A program made the position numbers and the translations under genes. The notes under the pieces were generated by a model. That model was given only the letters and a program-made list of their open reading frames with translations. It was not told the DNA's origin and did not search any database. DNA of 64,000 nt from CAVRUF01 sp963716005 (GTDB lineage: Bacteria; Actinomycetota; Thermoleophilia; Gaiellales; Gaiellaceae), in assembly GCA_963716005.1 (NCBI GenBank), contig OY970285.1:2046001-2110000 (forward strand), in the 5' to 3' direction. The stretch's first letter is position 1. Each line of letters begins with the position of its first letter. Positions 51,890 through 61,499 of this stretch are shown one piece after another.

Positions 51890-52609
51890 TCAGTCGAAGA
51901 GAACGAGGAGCGCGCCGACGACGCCGAGGAAGTTGTAGGCCGCGTGCGCGATCACCCCGGGCCACACGCTCTCGGTGCGCCAGCGCAGCCAGCTGAGCGC
52001 CAACGCGAAGATTCCGAGCGCCGGCACGGCCACGAGGATCCCGTGCGCGAGCGCGAAGACGAGTGACGTCCCGACGATCGAGACGAAGCCGCCCAGGAAG
52101 CCGAGCACCCGCACGCCCAGGCCGCGGTAGAAGATCTCCTCCACGAACGGCGCCACGAGCACGACGACCGCGGCGTTCAGGACGAACGCCGGCCAGCGGT
52201 CCGAGATCCACTCGTCGGGCGCGAGCCCCTGTTTCTCGCCCGCATGGAGGATCGGCTCGAGCGCTGCCGAGACGATGAGCGCCGCGAACATGAGGCCGAG
52301 AGCGATCCAGACATAGCGCAGCGGAAACCGGCGCAGGCCGAGCGCCTCCGGCGCGTTGCCGAAGCCGAGCTGCGCGGCCGCCCAGGCGATCGTGAAGAGC
52401 ACGGCGTAGACGACGAGGCCGCCGATCGCGACGTCGTAGCGGAAGAACACCGGCAGGCCGCTGTCGTCGCTCGACTCCGCGGCGCTCCCCGCGAACGCCG
52501 CGAGAACGAGCAGCGTCGAAACGCCGAGCCACGCCGCTAGGGCGCCGTTCGACCTAGACCAGGGAGAGGGCGTGGTCGAAGTCGGCGACGATGTCGTCTG
52601 CATCCTCAC
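51890..52609 (-). CDS. CPBP-family intramembrane metalloprotease
   Basis: 239 residues. Six to seven hydrophobic helices. The Abi/CPBP motifs are EEIFYRGLGVR (glutamates and arginine), FALAHGILVAVP and a later histidine in GVIAHAAYNFLG. Eukaryotic relatives clip CAAX proteins; bacterial roles include bacteriocin immunity and regulation. The reading starts at ATG 52609 (or 52603) and overlaps the preceding PLP-enzyme gene by 56 bases; no start lies closer. Confidence 0.88.
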   Translation of the reverse strand: MRMQTTSSPTSTTPSPWSRSNGALAAWLGVSTLLVLAAFAGSAAESSDDSGLPVFFRYDVAIGGLVVYAVLFTIAWAAAQLGFGNAPEALGLRRFPLRYVWIALGLMFAALIVSAALEPILHAGEKQGLAPDEWISDRWPAFVLNAAVVVLVAPFVEEIFYRGLGVRVLGFLGGFVSIVGTSLVFALAHGILVAVPALGIFALALSWLRWRTESVWPGVIAHAAYNFLGVVGALLVLFD

Positions 52610-53714
52610 ACCCTACGGAGACGCGAATCAGGCCCTCGGAGATGCCGGCGGCCGCCAGCTGCTCGGGGCTGAACTGCCGGTGACTCGTCGACGCGGGGTG
52701 GTGGACGACCGTGTCGATGCCGCCGAGACTCGTCGCGCGCAAGGCGAGCTGGAGGCCGTCCATGAGCCGCTCGCCGGCGGTGCGGTCGGCGACCTCGACG
52801 GCGAGCATTCCGCCCGAGTCGTCGAGCTGGCGCATCGCGAGGTCGTACTGGGAGAAGGACTCGAGGCCCGCGTACTCGACGCGCTGCACCTTTGGGTGCG
52901 CGTCGAGCATCCGGGCGAGCGCGAGCGCGTTCGCCGAGGCGCGCTCCATCCGCAGGGCGAGCGTCTTCAGGCCGCGGCGCAGGAGGTAGGCGGCGAAGGG
53001 ATCGAGGACGCCGCCCGTGTCGATCTGGAACGAGCGGATCTCGGTGAGGAGCTCCCGCCGTCCGGCGACGACGCCCGCGGTCACGTCGTGGTGGCCGTTC
53101 AGGTACTTCGTCCCGGCCTCGCAGACGAGATCGGCGCCGAGCGCGAGCGGGCGGCAGAGCGCCGGGGAAGCGAACGTGTTGTCCACGACCAGGAGTCCGT
53201 CCCCCTTGAGCGCGGCGTGGGCGGCGATGTCCGCGACGGGGAAGGCGGGGTTCGCGATCGTCTCGATGTAGCGCACCGTGGCGGGCCGCTCCCAGGCCAC
53301 GAGGTCGGTCACGTCCGCGTAGACGACCTCGATCCCGAGCGGCTTCAGGCGGCGCTCGGCGACCGAGTAGGTCGTCCCGTAGAGCTGGGTCGCGCAGAGG
53401 AGCGTGTCGCCCGGCGCGAGGTTCGTCATGAGCGCGGCGGTGATCGCCGCCATCCCCGACGAGAACGCGAGGGCCTCCTCGGCGCCCTCGAGCTCTGCGA
53501 GCGCGCCGTTCAGCTCCTCGATCGTCGGGTTGCGGATGCGGGAGTAGACGAAGCCGTACTCCTCCCCGCTCATGACGCGCCCGAACTCGGCCGCGTCCTC
53601 GAAGGCGAACGTGGTCGAGGTGACGATCGGCATCGACACCGGAATGCCCGGCGCGACCGGCCGCTCGCCGCCGTGGATGGCGCGCGTGGAGATTCCCTTG
53701 CCCTCGAGCGTCAC
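52554..53714 (-). CDS. Cys/Met-metabolism PLP enzyme (cystathionine synthase/methionine gamma-lyase type)
   Basis: 386 residues. Motifs: YSRIRNPTIEELNGALAELE, LAFSSGMAAI, the pyridoxal lysine in CEAGTKYLNGHHDVTAG and HPASTSHRQFSPEQLAAAG. Fold-type I PLP enzyme of the transsulfuration family, cytoplasmic. Family members share these motifs, so synthase, lyase and gamma-replacement activities cannot be told apart. GTG 53714 with TAGGCT 10 bases upstream. Confidence 0.9.
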   Translation of the reverse strand: MTLEGKGISTRAIHGGERPVAPGIPVSMPIVTSTTFAFEDAAEFGRVMSGEEYGFVYSRIRNPTIEELNGALAELEGAEEALAFSSGMAAITAALMTNLAPGDTLLCATQLYGTTYSVAERRLKPLGIEVVYADVTDLVAWERPATVRYIETIANPAFPVADIAAHAALKGDGLLVVDNTFASPALCRPLALGADLVCEAGTKYLNGHHDVTAGVVAGRRELLTEIRSFQIDTGGVLDPFAAYLLRRGLKTLALRMERASANALALARMLDAHPKVQRVEYAGLESFSQYDLAMRQLDDSGGMLAVEVADRTAGERLMDGLQLALRATSLGGIDTVVHHPASTSHRQFSPEQLAAAGISEGLIRVSVGCEDADDIVADFDHALSLV

Positions 53715-53727
53715 AGCGCGGCCGAGC

Positions 53728-54618
53728 CTATTCGAACGCGTCCGGGTGGAGGATGCGCGCGACCCGGTCGACCGCGTCGCCGACGAGTGGGCCCGACCGG
53801 GTGAGGAGCTCGCCGTCCACCGCGACCGGCTCCGTGTCCGGAACGGCCTTCGGGCAGGTGCCGTGCTCGAGCTCCGAGATCGCCGGGGCGTCGCTGAACT
53901 GCAGGATCACGTCGGGGTCGAGCTCGACGAGGTCGCAGGGGTCGAGCGGCGAGCCGGCGCTGTCGGTGCCGACGAGCTGGCCGCCTGCGCGGCGGACGAT
54001 GTCGGCCGAGAGCGAATCGTCGGGGACCGTGATGAGCAGGCCGGTGTCGAGGAAAACGGTGACCGGCTCGAGTTCCCCGACTCGCTCGCCCACCTCGGCG
54101 ACCCTGTCGCGGATCTCGTCCGCGGCCGTGCGCCCGCCGACCGGCTCCCCGACGAGGAGCCCGAGCTCGAGCGCCATCCGCACGACGTCCGCGATCGAGC
54201 GGTCCGGCGTGAGGTAGACCGGCGCGGGCGAGCGGCGCAGCGCGCGGCCGACGTCCTCCTGGTTGGTCTGGGGCGACGCGACGACGAGGTCGGCGTCGAG
54301 ACCCGCGAGCGCCTCGACGTCGACGAGCCCGCTTGGGCGGGTCAGCTCGACCGCGCCCGCTGCTTCCGGCACGGAGACGTCGGCGGGAAGGCCGGCGATC
54401 CGATCGCCCGCTCCGATCTCCTCGAGCAGCTCGGCGGCGCCGGCGGAGAGGACGGCGATGCGCTCGGGCGCCTCGGCGAGCGTGATCGGCTGCGGGTCGG
54501 CGCCCTGGACCGAGACCGGGTAGACGCTCAGCTCGGCGCCCTCCGGCTCGGGCCGCTCGCCGCACCCGGCCGCGCCGAGCGCGACCACGACGAAAGGGAG
54601 GACGAGGGCGGCGCGCAT
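53728..54618 (-). CDS. Periplasmic-type binding lipoprotein (Fe-siderophore/cobalamin family)
   Basis: 296 residues. Lipoprotein signal with lipobox VALGAAGCGER (cysteine anchors to the membrane), then the BtuF/FecB-type fold: PERIAVLSAGAAELLEEIGAGD, VDVEALAGLDADLVVAS and PCDLVELDPDVILQFSD. It resembles the vitamin B12 or ferric-siderophore binding subunit of an ABC importer. No permease or ATPase gene adjoins, so the partner transporter must be elsewhere. Confidence 0.85.
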   Translation of the reverse strand: MRAALVLPFVVVALGAAGCGERPEPEGAELSVYPVSVQGADPQPITLAEAPERIAVLSAGAAELLEEIGAGDRIAGLPADVSVPEAAGAVELTRPSGLVDVEALAGLDADLVVASPQTNQEDVGRALRRSPAPVYLTPDRSIADVVRMALELGLLVGEPVGGRTAADEIRDRVAEVGERVGELEPVTVFLDTGLLITVPDDSLSADIVRRAGGQLVGTDSAGSPLDPCDLVELDPDVILQFSDAPAISELEHGTCPKAVPDTEPVAVDGELLTRSGPLVGDAVDRVARILHPDAFE

Positions 54619-54677
54619 CCCCGTCAGTATGGACGCGCGAGGGCAGGCAATCGGCCGCGACCGGAGAACGTTTCCGC

Positions 54678-55439
54678 GTGGACAGAGATCACTGGAACGA
54701 CCTTGCCATCGCAGCGCTCGTCATCGTCGGGACGATCATCGTCGCCTGGCTCGTCGACCGCGCGATCCTGCGTCATCTCCACCTGCCTCCGGCACGGCTC
54801 ACGCGCTACCGCGTGCTGCGCCGAAGCGTCACCACCGCGATCGTCACGCTCGGCGTCCTCAGCGGCCTGCTCGTCATCCCCGAGGTTCGCGCGGTCGCCG
54901 GCGGCCTGCTCGCATCGTCCGCGGTCGTCGGGATCGTCCTCGGCTTCGCAGCGCGCTCGACGATCGCGAACTTCGTCTCCGGCGTCCTTATCGCCTTTAC
55001 GCAGCCATTACGGCTTGGCGATGAGATCGAACTTGCCGATGCAGCAGGAACGGTGGAAGAAGTCGCGCTCACCTACACAACCATCCGAGCACCCGGCGGC
55101 GCCCGCTACTTTGTACCCAACGAAAAACTGGCCTCCGACACGATCAGAAACCTGACGATCGCCGGCCTCGGCCGAACGGCGTCGGTGACGATCTCCGTTC
55201 CGCTCACGTCGGATCTCGACCGGGTCGTAGCACTCGCCGAGGAAGAGGCCCGCGCCGTCGCCGGCGACGAGGACACCGAAGACCGCAAGCCGAAGGCAAC
55301 TGTGACCGACTTTCCCATAGAGACAGAGACCGCCGTGGTCACCGTTCAGGCCTGGGTGGCCCCCGGTCACGTGGCCTCGAGCGAGGCCGCGATCCGCCAG
55401 GCCGTCCATCGACGTCTGCGGGCCGAGGGGGTCTACTAG
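54678..55439 (+). CDS. MscS-family mechanosensitive channel (short form)
   Basis: 253 residues. Three hydrophobic helices (10-28, 55-75, 80-105), pore helix LGFAARSTIANFVSGVLIAF and beta domain QPLRLGDEIELADAAGTVEEV ending VPNEKLASDTIRNLT. The pore and beta-domain signatures are the usual MscS ones. Bases about 55000-55160 are noticeably poorer in G+C than the flanks. Start GTG 54678. The TAG stop shares its last base with the GTG of the PBP gene. Confidence 0.88.
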   Translation: MDRDHWNDLAIAALVIVGTIIVAWLVDRAILRHLHLPPARLTRYRVLRRSVTTAIVTLGVLSGLLVIPEVRAVAGGLLASSAVVGIVLGFAARSTIANFVSGVLIAFTQPLRLGDEIELADAAGTVEEVALTYTTIRAPGGARYFVPNEKLASDTIRNLTIAGLGRTASVTISVPLTSDLDRVVALAEEEARAVAGDEDTEDRKPKATVTDFPIETETAVVTVQAWVAPGHVASSEAAIRQAVHRRLRAEGVY

Positions 55440-57671
55440 TGCCGCCGGTAGGCCGCCGCCCGAACGGGCGCGGAGGCCCCGAGCGGCGCCGGCCCAACGG
55501 CAACGGGCACGGCAACGGGAACGGGTCGAGAAAGCGCGCGCACGGCCGCCGCGAGCGGGTGCGGCGCCGCAAGATCCAGCGCTCGAGGCGCCGCGCGCTC
55601 CTCGTCGCGCTCTTCGCGGCCGTCCTCCTCGTAATCGCCGCCGTCGCCGCCGGAGTGGTCACCGGCACGTCGGCCGCGCTCTCGTGCGACCTCGGGTCGC
55701 TCCGCCCGGTGACGGTGGGCCAGAACTCCTTCATCTACGCCGCCGACGGGTCGCTCCTCGGCTCGATCCCGGCCGAGCGAAACCGCCAGCCGCGCAAGCT
55801 CGAGGAGATGTCCCCGTGGATCTCGAAGTCCGCGGTCGCGATCGAGGACCGCCGCTTCTACAGCCACATCGGCGTCGACGTCTCGGGCGTCATCCGCGCG
55901 GCCGTGAAGAACGTCGAGGCCGGAAGGATCGTCGAGGGCGGCTCGACCATCACGCAGCAACTCGTCCGCAACCTCTACATCGGGAACGAGAAGTCCTTCA
56001 AGCGAAAGGCCAAGGAGGCCTGTCTCGCGATCAAGCTGGACGCGGACAAGTCGAAGGACGAGATCCTCGAGCTCTACCTGAACCAGGTCTACTTCGGAAG
56101 CCATGCCTACGGCATCGAGGCGGCGGCGCAGACGTACTTCGCGAAGCCGGCCAAGAAGCTCAACCTCGTCCAGGCCGCGCTCCTCGCAGGGCTCCCGCAG
56201 GCGCCCTCGGTCTACGACCCGTTCAACCGCCCGTCGGAGGCGGTCGCGCGGCGGAACGAAGTGCTGAACGCGATGTACGACTCCGACCAGATCACGAGCA
56301 AGCAGTACCGCGACGCCGTCTCCGCGCCCCTCAAGCTGAAGCGCGGGGAGCTCTACACGAAGATCCGCGAGCCGTACTTCTTCTCGTACGTGCGCGACGA
56401 GCTGATCAAGGAGTACGGCGTCTCGACCGTGCGAAGCGGCGGGCTCAAGGTCTTCACGACGATCGACCCGCGCTTCCAGCGCGAGGCGGTGAAGTCGATC
56501 AAGACGAACCTCTACGAGAAGGACGATCCCGCGTCCGCGCTCGTCTCGATCAACCCCGCGAACGGCGCGATCCGCGCGATGACCGGCGTCGCGCCCGCAG
56601 CGTAAGAACCTCCAGTTCAACCTGGCCGCGCAGGGCCGCCGCCAGGCGGGCTCCGCGTTCAAGACCTTCGTCCTCACGAAGGCGATCGAGGAAGGGATCA
56701 ACCCCTACACGACGGTCTACCTCTCGGCGCCTTTCCGCTGGCAGCCGGACCCGAGCTGCTCGGCGGCGATCGACCCGAACTGCGTCTGGGACGTCGCGAC
56801 CTACTCGAACAGCTACTCGGGCCGCATCCCGATCGCGAGCGCGACGCTCGCCTCCGACAACACGGTCTATGCGCGCCTGACGCTCGACCTCGGCCCGGAG
56901 AACGTCGCCGAGATCGCGAAGCGCATGGGAATCAGGACGAAGCTCGAGCCGGTCGCCTCGATCGGTCTCGGATCGAACTCGGTTTCGGTGCTCGAGATGT
57001 CCTCGGCGTATGCGACCCTCGCCGCCGGCGGCGTGTATTCGCGTCCGATGGCGATCCGCAAGGTCATCCTCTCGAACGGTGCCGTGGACGACGAGGCCGG
57101 CTGGGGCAAGCCGAAGCGCAAGCGCGTCTTCTCGGACGGGGTCGCCTACGAGGTGACGAGGATCCTCGAGCGCAACGTGCTCGCCGGCACGGGCACGCGC
57201 GCCTACTTCGGCCGCCCCGCCGCGGGCAAGACCGGTACTACGGAGAACTTCGGCGACGCCTGGTTCGTCGGCTATACACCGAACCTATCGACAGCCGTCT
57301 GGGTCGGCTATCCGGATGCGTCGATCGAGATGAACGGCGTACACGGCATCGCGGTCGCGGGCGGCACGTTCCCCGCGCAGATCTGGCACGACTTCATGGT
57401 CGCCGCGATCGGCGCGGGCGAGGCGCGCCAGTGGCGCCTGCCCAAGAACCCCGTGCAGTGGCATCCGTTCCAGGGGCAGTACGCGCTCTCGGGCGAGGAG
57501 TCGACCTCGTCGGCTTCCTCCGGGACGACGACCACGGGGCCGAAGACGACGACGTCCGCGCCTACCACGGTCGCGCCGCCTCCGCCGCCGAGCACGACCA
57601 ATCCGCCGCCGAGCACGACCAATCCGCCGCCTCCCACCACGACGGGGCCGAACCGGCGCCGCGTTGGCTGA
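55439..57671 (+). CDS. Class A penicillin-binding protein (transglycosylase/transpeptidase; one frameshift)
   Basis: About 743 residues after repair. Cytoplasmic basic N-terminus, one membrane helix (ALLVALFAAVLLVIAAVAAG), GT51 transglycosylase with AIEDRRFYSHIGVDVSGVIR and GGSTITQQLVRNLYIGNE, then a transpeptidase with STIAF-type serine motif SAFKTFVLTKA, SYSG (SxN-like region) and KTGTTENFGDAWF. Builds and crosslinks peptidoglycan. The frame breaks at the CCC run near 56595: GVAP then QRKNLQFNLAAQGR. The tail is a Pro/Thr-rich repeat region. Confidence 0.93.
57591..57632 (+). repeat. Two tandem 21-bp repeats encoding PSTTNPP-type units
   Basis: The sequence GAGCACGACCAATCCGCCGCC occurs twice (57591-57611, 57612-57632) in the PBP tail, encoding Ser-Thr-Thr-Asn-Pro-Pro-Pro units. 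Low-complexity wall-spanning tail; copy number is probably variable between strains. Confidence 0.7.
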
Positions 57672-58848
57672 CCTCACCTCGGTCGACGACGCAATCGCAC
57701 TCGTCCTCGAGCGGGCCGAGCCCTTGCCGGTCGAGACGGTTCCGCTGGCCGAGGCCGTGGGATGCGTGCTCGCCGAGGACGCGCTCGCGCGCACCGACCT
57801 GCCGCCGTTTCGCAGCTCGGCGATGGACGGGTTCGCGGTGGTCGCCGCAGACGTCGCCGACCCGCCCGTGACGCTTCCGCTCGCCGGCGAGTCGGCAGCC
57901 GGGCATCCCGCGGACTCGCCGCTTTCGCCCGGCAGCGCGATGCGGATCGCCACCGGCGCGGTCGTGCCCGAGGGCGCCGATTCGGTCGTGCCCAAGGAGA
58001 AGGCCGAGCTCGACGGCGACGCCGTCACGATGCTCGAGCCGGCGAAGCCCGGCGCGCACATTCGCGACCCGGGACGCGACGTCCGCGCAGGGGCAGTCGT
58101 TCTCTCCGCCGGAGCGGAGATCGGGCACGCGCAGATCGCGGCCTTGGCCGCGGCCGGTATCCCCGAGGTGTCGTGCTCGCGGAGGCCGCGCGTCGCCGTC
58201 CTCGCGACGGGGTCGGAGCTTCGTCCTCCCGGCGCGGAGCTCGAGCCGGGTCAGCTCTACGAGTCGAACGGGGCACTGCTCGCCGCAGGCCTCACCGCAG
58301 CGGGTGCGTTGCCGCGCCTCCTCGAGGTGGTCGCCGACGACCGCGACGCACTGCTCGCCGCGCTGCGCGAGACGGACTGGGACGTGCTCGTCACCACGGG
58401 CGGCGTCTCGGTCGGTGAGCACGACCTCGTCCGCGGCGTCCTCACCGAGCTCGGCGTCGACGAGATCTTCTGGCGTGTCGCCGTGAAGCCCGGCAAGCCG
58501 GTGTCGTTCGGCGTCCGCTCCGGCAAGCTCGTCTTCGGCCTCCCCGGGAACCCGGTCTCGGTGCTCGTCGGCTTCGAGGTGCTCGTGCGGCCGGCGATCC
58601 GCGCGCTCCTCGGCTCGCCCGATCCAGGCCCGCGCTACGAGTCGGGCACGCTCGCCACGCCGGTCGCGCGAAACCCGGAGCGGTTCGAGTTCGTGCGCGC
58701 GCTCCTTCGGGACGGCCGCCTGGAGCCGGTGTCCGGCCAGGAATCCCACATGATCGTTCGCGCCGCCCAGGCCAACGCGCTCGTCGCGGTCGAGCCGGGC
58801 GACGGCGAGCTCGCGGCCGGCGCGTCGGTCAGGTTCCTGCGCCTCTAG
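57664..58848 (+). CDS. moeA: Molybdopterin molybdenumtransferase
   Basis: 394 residues. MoeA inserts molybdate into the pterin cofactor. Seen: LPPFRSSAMDGFAVVAADV, GSAMRIATGAVVPEGADSVV, PRVAVLATGSELRPPG, QLYESNGALLAAGL, TTGGVSVGEHDLVRGVL, KPGKPVSFGV and GLPGNPVSVLVGFEVLV. The TTG start overlaps the PBP stop by 8 bases. No other molybdopterin gene is adjacent. The stop interlocks with the convergent M28 gene. Confidence 0.94.
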   Translation: MADLTSVDDAIALVLERAEPLPVETVPLAEAVGCVLAEDALARTDLPPFRSSAMDGFAVVAADVADPPVTLPLAGESAAGHPADSPLSPGSAMRIATGAVVPEGADSVVPKEKAELDGDAVTMLEPAKPGAHIRDPGRDVRAGAVVLSAGAEIGHAQIAALAAAGIPEVSCSRRPRVAVLATGSELRPPGAELEPGQLYESNGALLAAGLTAAGALPRLLEVVADDRDALLAALRETDWDVLVTTGGVSVGEHDLVRGVLTELGVDEIFWRVAVKPGKPVSFGVRSGKLVFGLPGNPVSVLVGFEVLVRPAIRALLGSPDPGPRYESGTLATPVARNPERFEFVRALLRDGRLEPVSGQESHMIVRAAQANALVAVEPGDGELAAGASVRFLRL

Positions 58849-60762
58849 TCGACCGAGCGCAGGTGGCGCTCGTCTTCGACCGGCGGTTCGCGGCGGCGCC
58901 GTAGCCGGGCCAACCCTGCGCCGGCCGCCTGTCCGAGCGGGCCGGTCTCCGACGAGGACGAGTAGGGCGCGTACCGCCCCGTCGCGATGGCGCCCATGTG
59001 CTGCGCGGTCGCGGCCCAGACGAGTGCGGCGACAACGACGGGCACCGCTACGTAGCCGGAGGAGACGAGCGCGAGCAGGTACCAGATCGCGTCGAGCCCG
59101 AGCCCGAGCCGAACCGCGAACGAGACGACCAGCAGGACGAGCCCCAGGAACCCCGCGGCGTAGAGCCCGAGGCGCGAGGAGCGCTGGTCGCGAGCGAACG
59201 TGCGGGATCCAAAGCCACGCGTGGAGCGACGGCAGGACGAAGATCAGCGCGTAGGGGTTCGATGCCGCGACGACGAGCGACACGCCGATGAGGACGAGCA
59301 TCCCGGCGAGGTGCCCGCCGAGCTCTTCGTTCCGGTCGGCCGGGCCGTCGCCGGCGAGTCCGGGCCGGGCGGCGAGCCAGCCGAGCGTCGAGAGCACGAG
59401 CAGAACGATGAGGACGACGACGGGCCACGTTCGCGCACCCTCCGCGCTGGGATCGATCGGCCGTCCCGCGCCGTCGCCGAGGAGTCCGACGACCGAGAAG
59501 AGTAGGAAGAGGAGCCCGATCCAAAGCCAGAGGATCGCGCGCATAGCGAGGCTGCGGAACGCGCGCAGAAGTGAGACGTGCCGCCGTCGGCACCGCGCGA
59601 AGAGATCAACCGTGGCGACGATCACGGGGATGAGCAGCGCAATGAGCAAGAGCTGGAGCGCCCAGCCGCGGATGATCCGCTCGCCGACGTAGATGTAGGA
59701 CTGCGTCCCCTGCGCGAGCTCGGGCGAGGCGTCCAGGCGCAGCATGAGGTCTTGCGATGCGCGGCCGAGCTCGCCGAGCCGGGCGGGCGTGACCGCCTTG
59801 ACCGTGTCGTCGTCGGGCGCGGTCGCGCGCTCGCCGCCGGTCGTGATCGTGACCGCCGGGATCCCCTCCGAGACGAACGGCCCCTGCTCGTGGAGCGTGA
59901 ACGGGAACGCGAGGCTCACGAGCTGCGAGATGCCGCGCGGAACCTCGGGCGGCTGCCCGGCCTCGTGCTCGATCGACGCGGCCGCGGTCGCGAGGAGCGT
60001 CGGCGCGGGAGAGCGCGGCGAGTCGCCGCTGAAGAGGAGGACGGGCGGCTCGGAGCCGGCGATCGCGTCGAGGCTCACCACCGCGACCGGGAACGCGGCG
60101 CCGCCGACGAAGCGCTTGAGGATCTCCGGGTGCTCGGCGAACCACTTGGCGCCCGCGCCGCCGTAGGCGCCTCCGTCGGTCGAGAGGAAGAGCACGGTCT
60201 GCTGGCGCACGGTCGTGTTGATGTTGCGTGCGAGCTCGAGCAGCGCCCCGGTGCCCGAGGCGTTGTCGTTCGCGCCCGGCGACTTGCCGGTGTTGTCGCG
60301 ATGGGCAACAAAAACGATCGTTCCAGGGGAGGGTCCGGGAGCCACGGCGGCGATGTTCGCGAGCTTCGTCTTTCCGAGCCCGGGAAGGTCGGCTTCGAAC
60401 GCATCGCGCTGCGCGGTCAGGCCGACGTCGTCGAAGCGCTTGATCATCCAGCTCTCCGCCCGCGCGGCACCCTCCGTGCCGGGGACACGGTCGGGGTAGT
60501 TCCGCGCCAGCTCGAGCGCGAGGATGAGTGCCGTCGACTGGTCGAAAGACAGCTCGAGCTCCGGCCCCGGTCCAGGTTCCGGCAGCGGCTCCGGGCGCGC
60601 GAGCGTGAACGCGACGATCAGCAAGGGCACGGCGACCGCGATCCACGCCGCGCGGTAGAGACGGCTCGAGATCGGCCGCTCGATCGTCGTCTTTCGCCGC
60701 CGTCGTCGCCGCGGCGGCGCTGCATCGTACGGCCGCCCGCCGGGGGGTCTTAACGAAGACAC
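58845..60762 (-). CDS. Membrane-bound M28-family zinc peptidase (one frameshift)
   Basis: About 638 residues after repair. Basic N-terminus and membrane helix (AAWIAVAVPLLIVAFTL); peptidase domain with zinc ligands in FVAHRDNTGKSPGANDNASG and FLSTDGGAYGG; a long hydrophobic C-terminal half with about seven helices (LQLLLIALLIPVIVATVDL, MLVLIGVSLVVAAS and after the break LGLVLLVVSFAVRLGLGLDA). The frame shifts near 59197, where removing one base gives RDQRSSRLGLYAAG. Predicted aminopeptidase facing the cell exterior. GTG start. Confidence 0.85.
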
Positions 60763-60771
60763 AACAGGTCG

Positions 60772-60795
60772 ATGGTAGTCCCTGCGCCCTATTCT
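60772..60795. promoter_or_regulatory. Divergent -10 elements for M28 peptidase and response regulator
   Basis: On the minus strand TACCAT (60777-60772) ends 9 bases before the M28 GTG; on the plus strand TATTCT (60790-60795) ends 8 bases before the response-regulator ATG. Both distances suit leaderless mRNA. The gap between the start codons is only 41 bases. Confidence 0.5.
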
Positions 60796-60803
60796 GTTTC
60801 ACC

Positions 60804-61499
60804 ATGACCACCGGTACGACGATCCTGCTCGTGGACGACGAGGAGTCGATCCAGAAGCTGCTCACGTTCCCGCTCGAACGGGACGGCTACCGGGTCGTGC
60901 AGGCCCGCGACGGCGAAGAGGCGCTGGAGCGCTTCCGCGAAGAGGACGTCGATCTCGTCCTCCTCGATCTCGCGCTGCCGAAGCTCGACGGCATCGAGGT
61001 CTGCCGGAGGCTGCGCGCCGAGAGCACCGTCCCGATCCTGATGCTGACCGCGCGCGACGACGAGATCGACAAGGTGCTCGGCCTCGAGATCGGCGCGGAC
61101 GACTACATCACCAAGCCGTTCTCGATCCGCGAGCTGCGCAGCCGCATCCGCGCAGCCATCCGGCGGGCGGCGCTCACCCCGGCGGCCGAGGCCGAGGACG
61201 TGATCGAGTCCGACGAGCTGCGCATCGACCTGCCGCGGCGGTCGGTCGAGGTGCGCGGCGACGGCGTCCAGCTCACCTACCTCGAGTTCGAGCTTCTTCG
61301 CACGCTCGCGGCCACGCCCGGCCGCGTCTACTCGCGCCAGACGCTGCTCGACCGCCTCTGGGGCGGCGCCGCGTTCCGCGACCCGCGCACGATCGACGTC
61401 CACGTGCGCCACCTGCGCGAGAAGATCGAGCGCGACCCGAGCGACCCCGAGTACATCTTCACCGTTCGCGGCGCGGGGTACCGGTTCCGGGACAGCTGA
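60804..61499 (+). CDS. OmpR-family response regulator
   Basis: 231 residues. Receiver domain with phospho-acceptor D55 in VLLDLALPKLDG, acid pocket DDEE, MLTARDDE and YITKPFS (conserved lysine). Winged-helix DNA-binding domain from about 130: LTYLEFELLRTLAATPGRVY and IDVHVRHLREKIE. The ATG of the sensor kinase overlaps its stop by one base. It likely controls envelope genes, by family habit; targets unknown. Confidence 0.95.
   Translation: MTTGTTILLVDDEESIQKLLTFPLERDGYRVVQARDGEEALERFREEDVDLVLLDLALPKLDGIEVCRRLRAESTVPILMLTARDDEIDKVLGLEIGADDYITKPFSIRELRSRIRAAIRRAALTPAAEAEDVIESDELRIDLPRRSVEVRGDGVQLTYLEFELLRTLAATPGRVYSRQTLLDRLWGGAAFRDPRTIDVHVRHLREKIERDPSDPEYIFTVRGAGYRFRDS

Noticed and set aside
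60796..60810. TGTTTCAC half of a parS-like site upstream of the response regulator
   Set aside because: Only one half matches the TGTTTCACGTGAAACA palindrome; the other half is absent.
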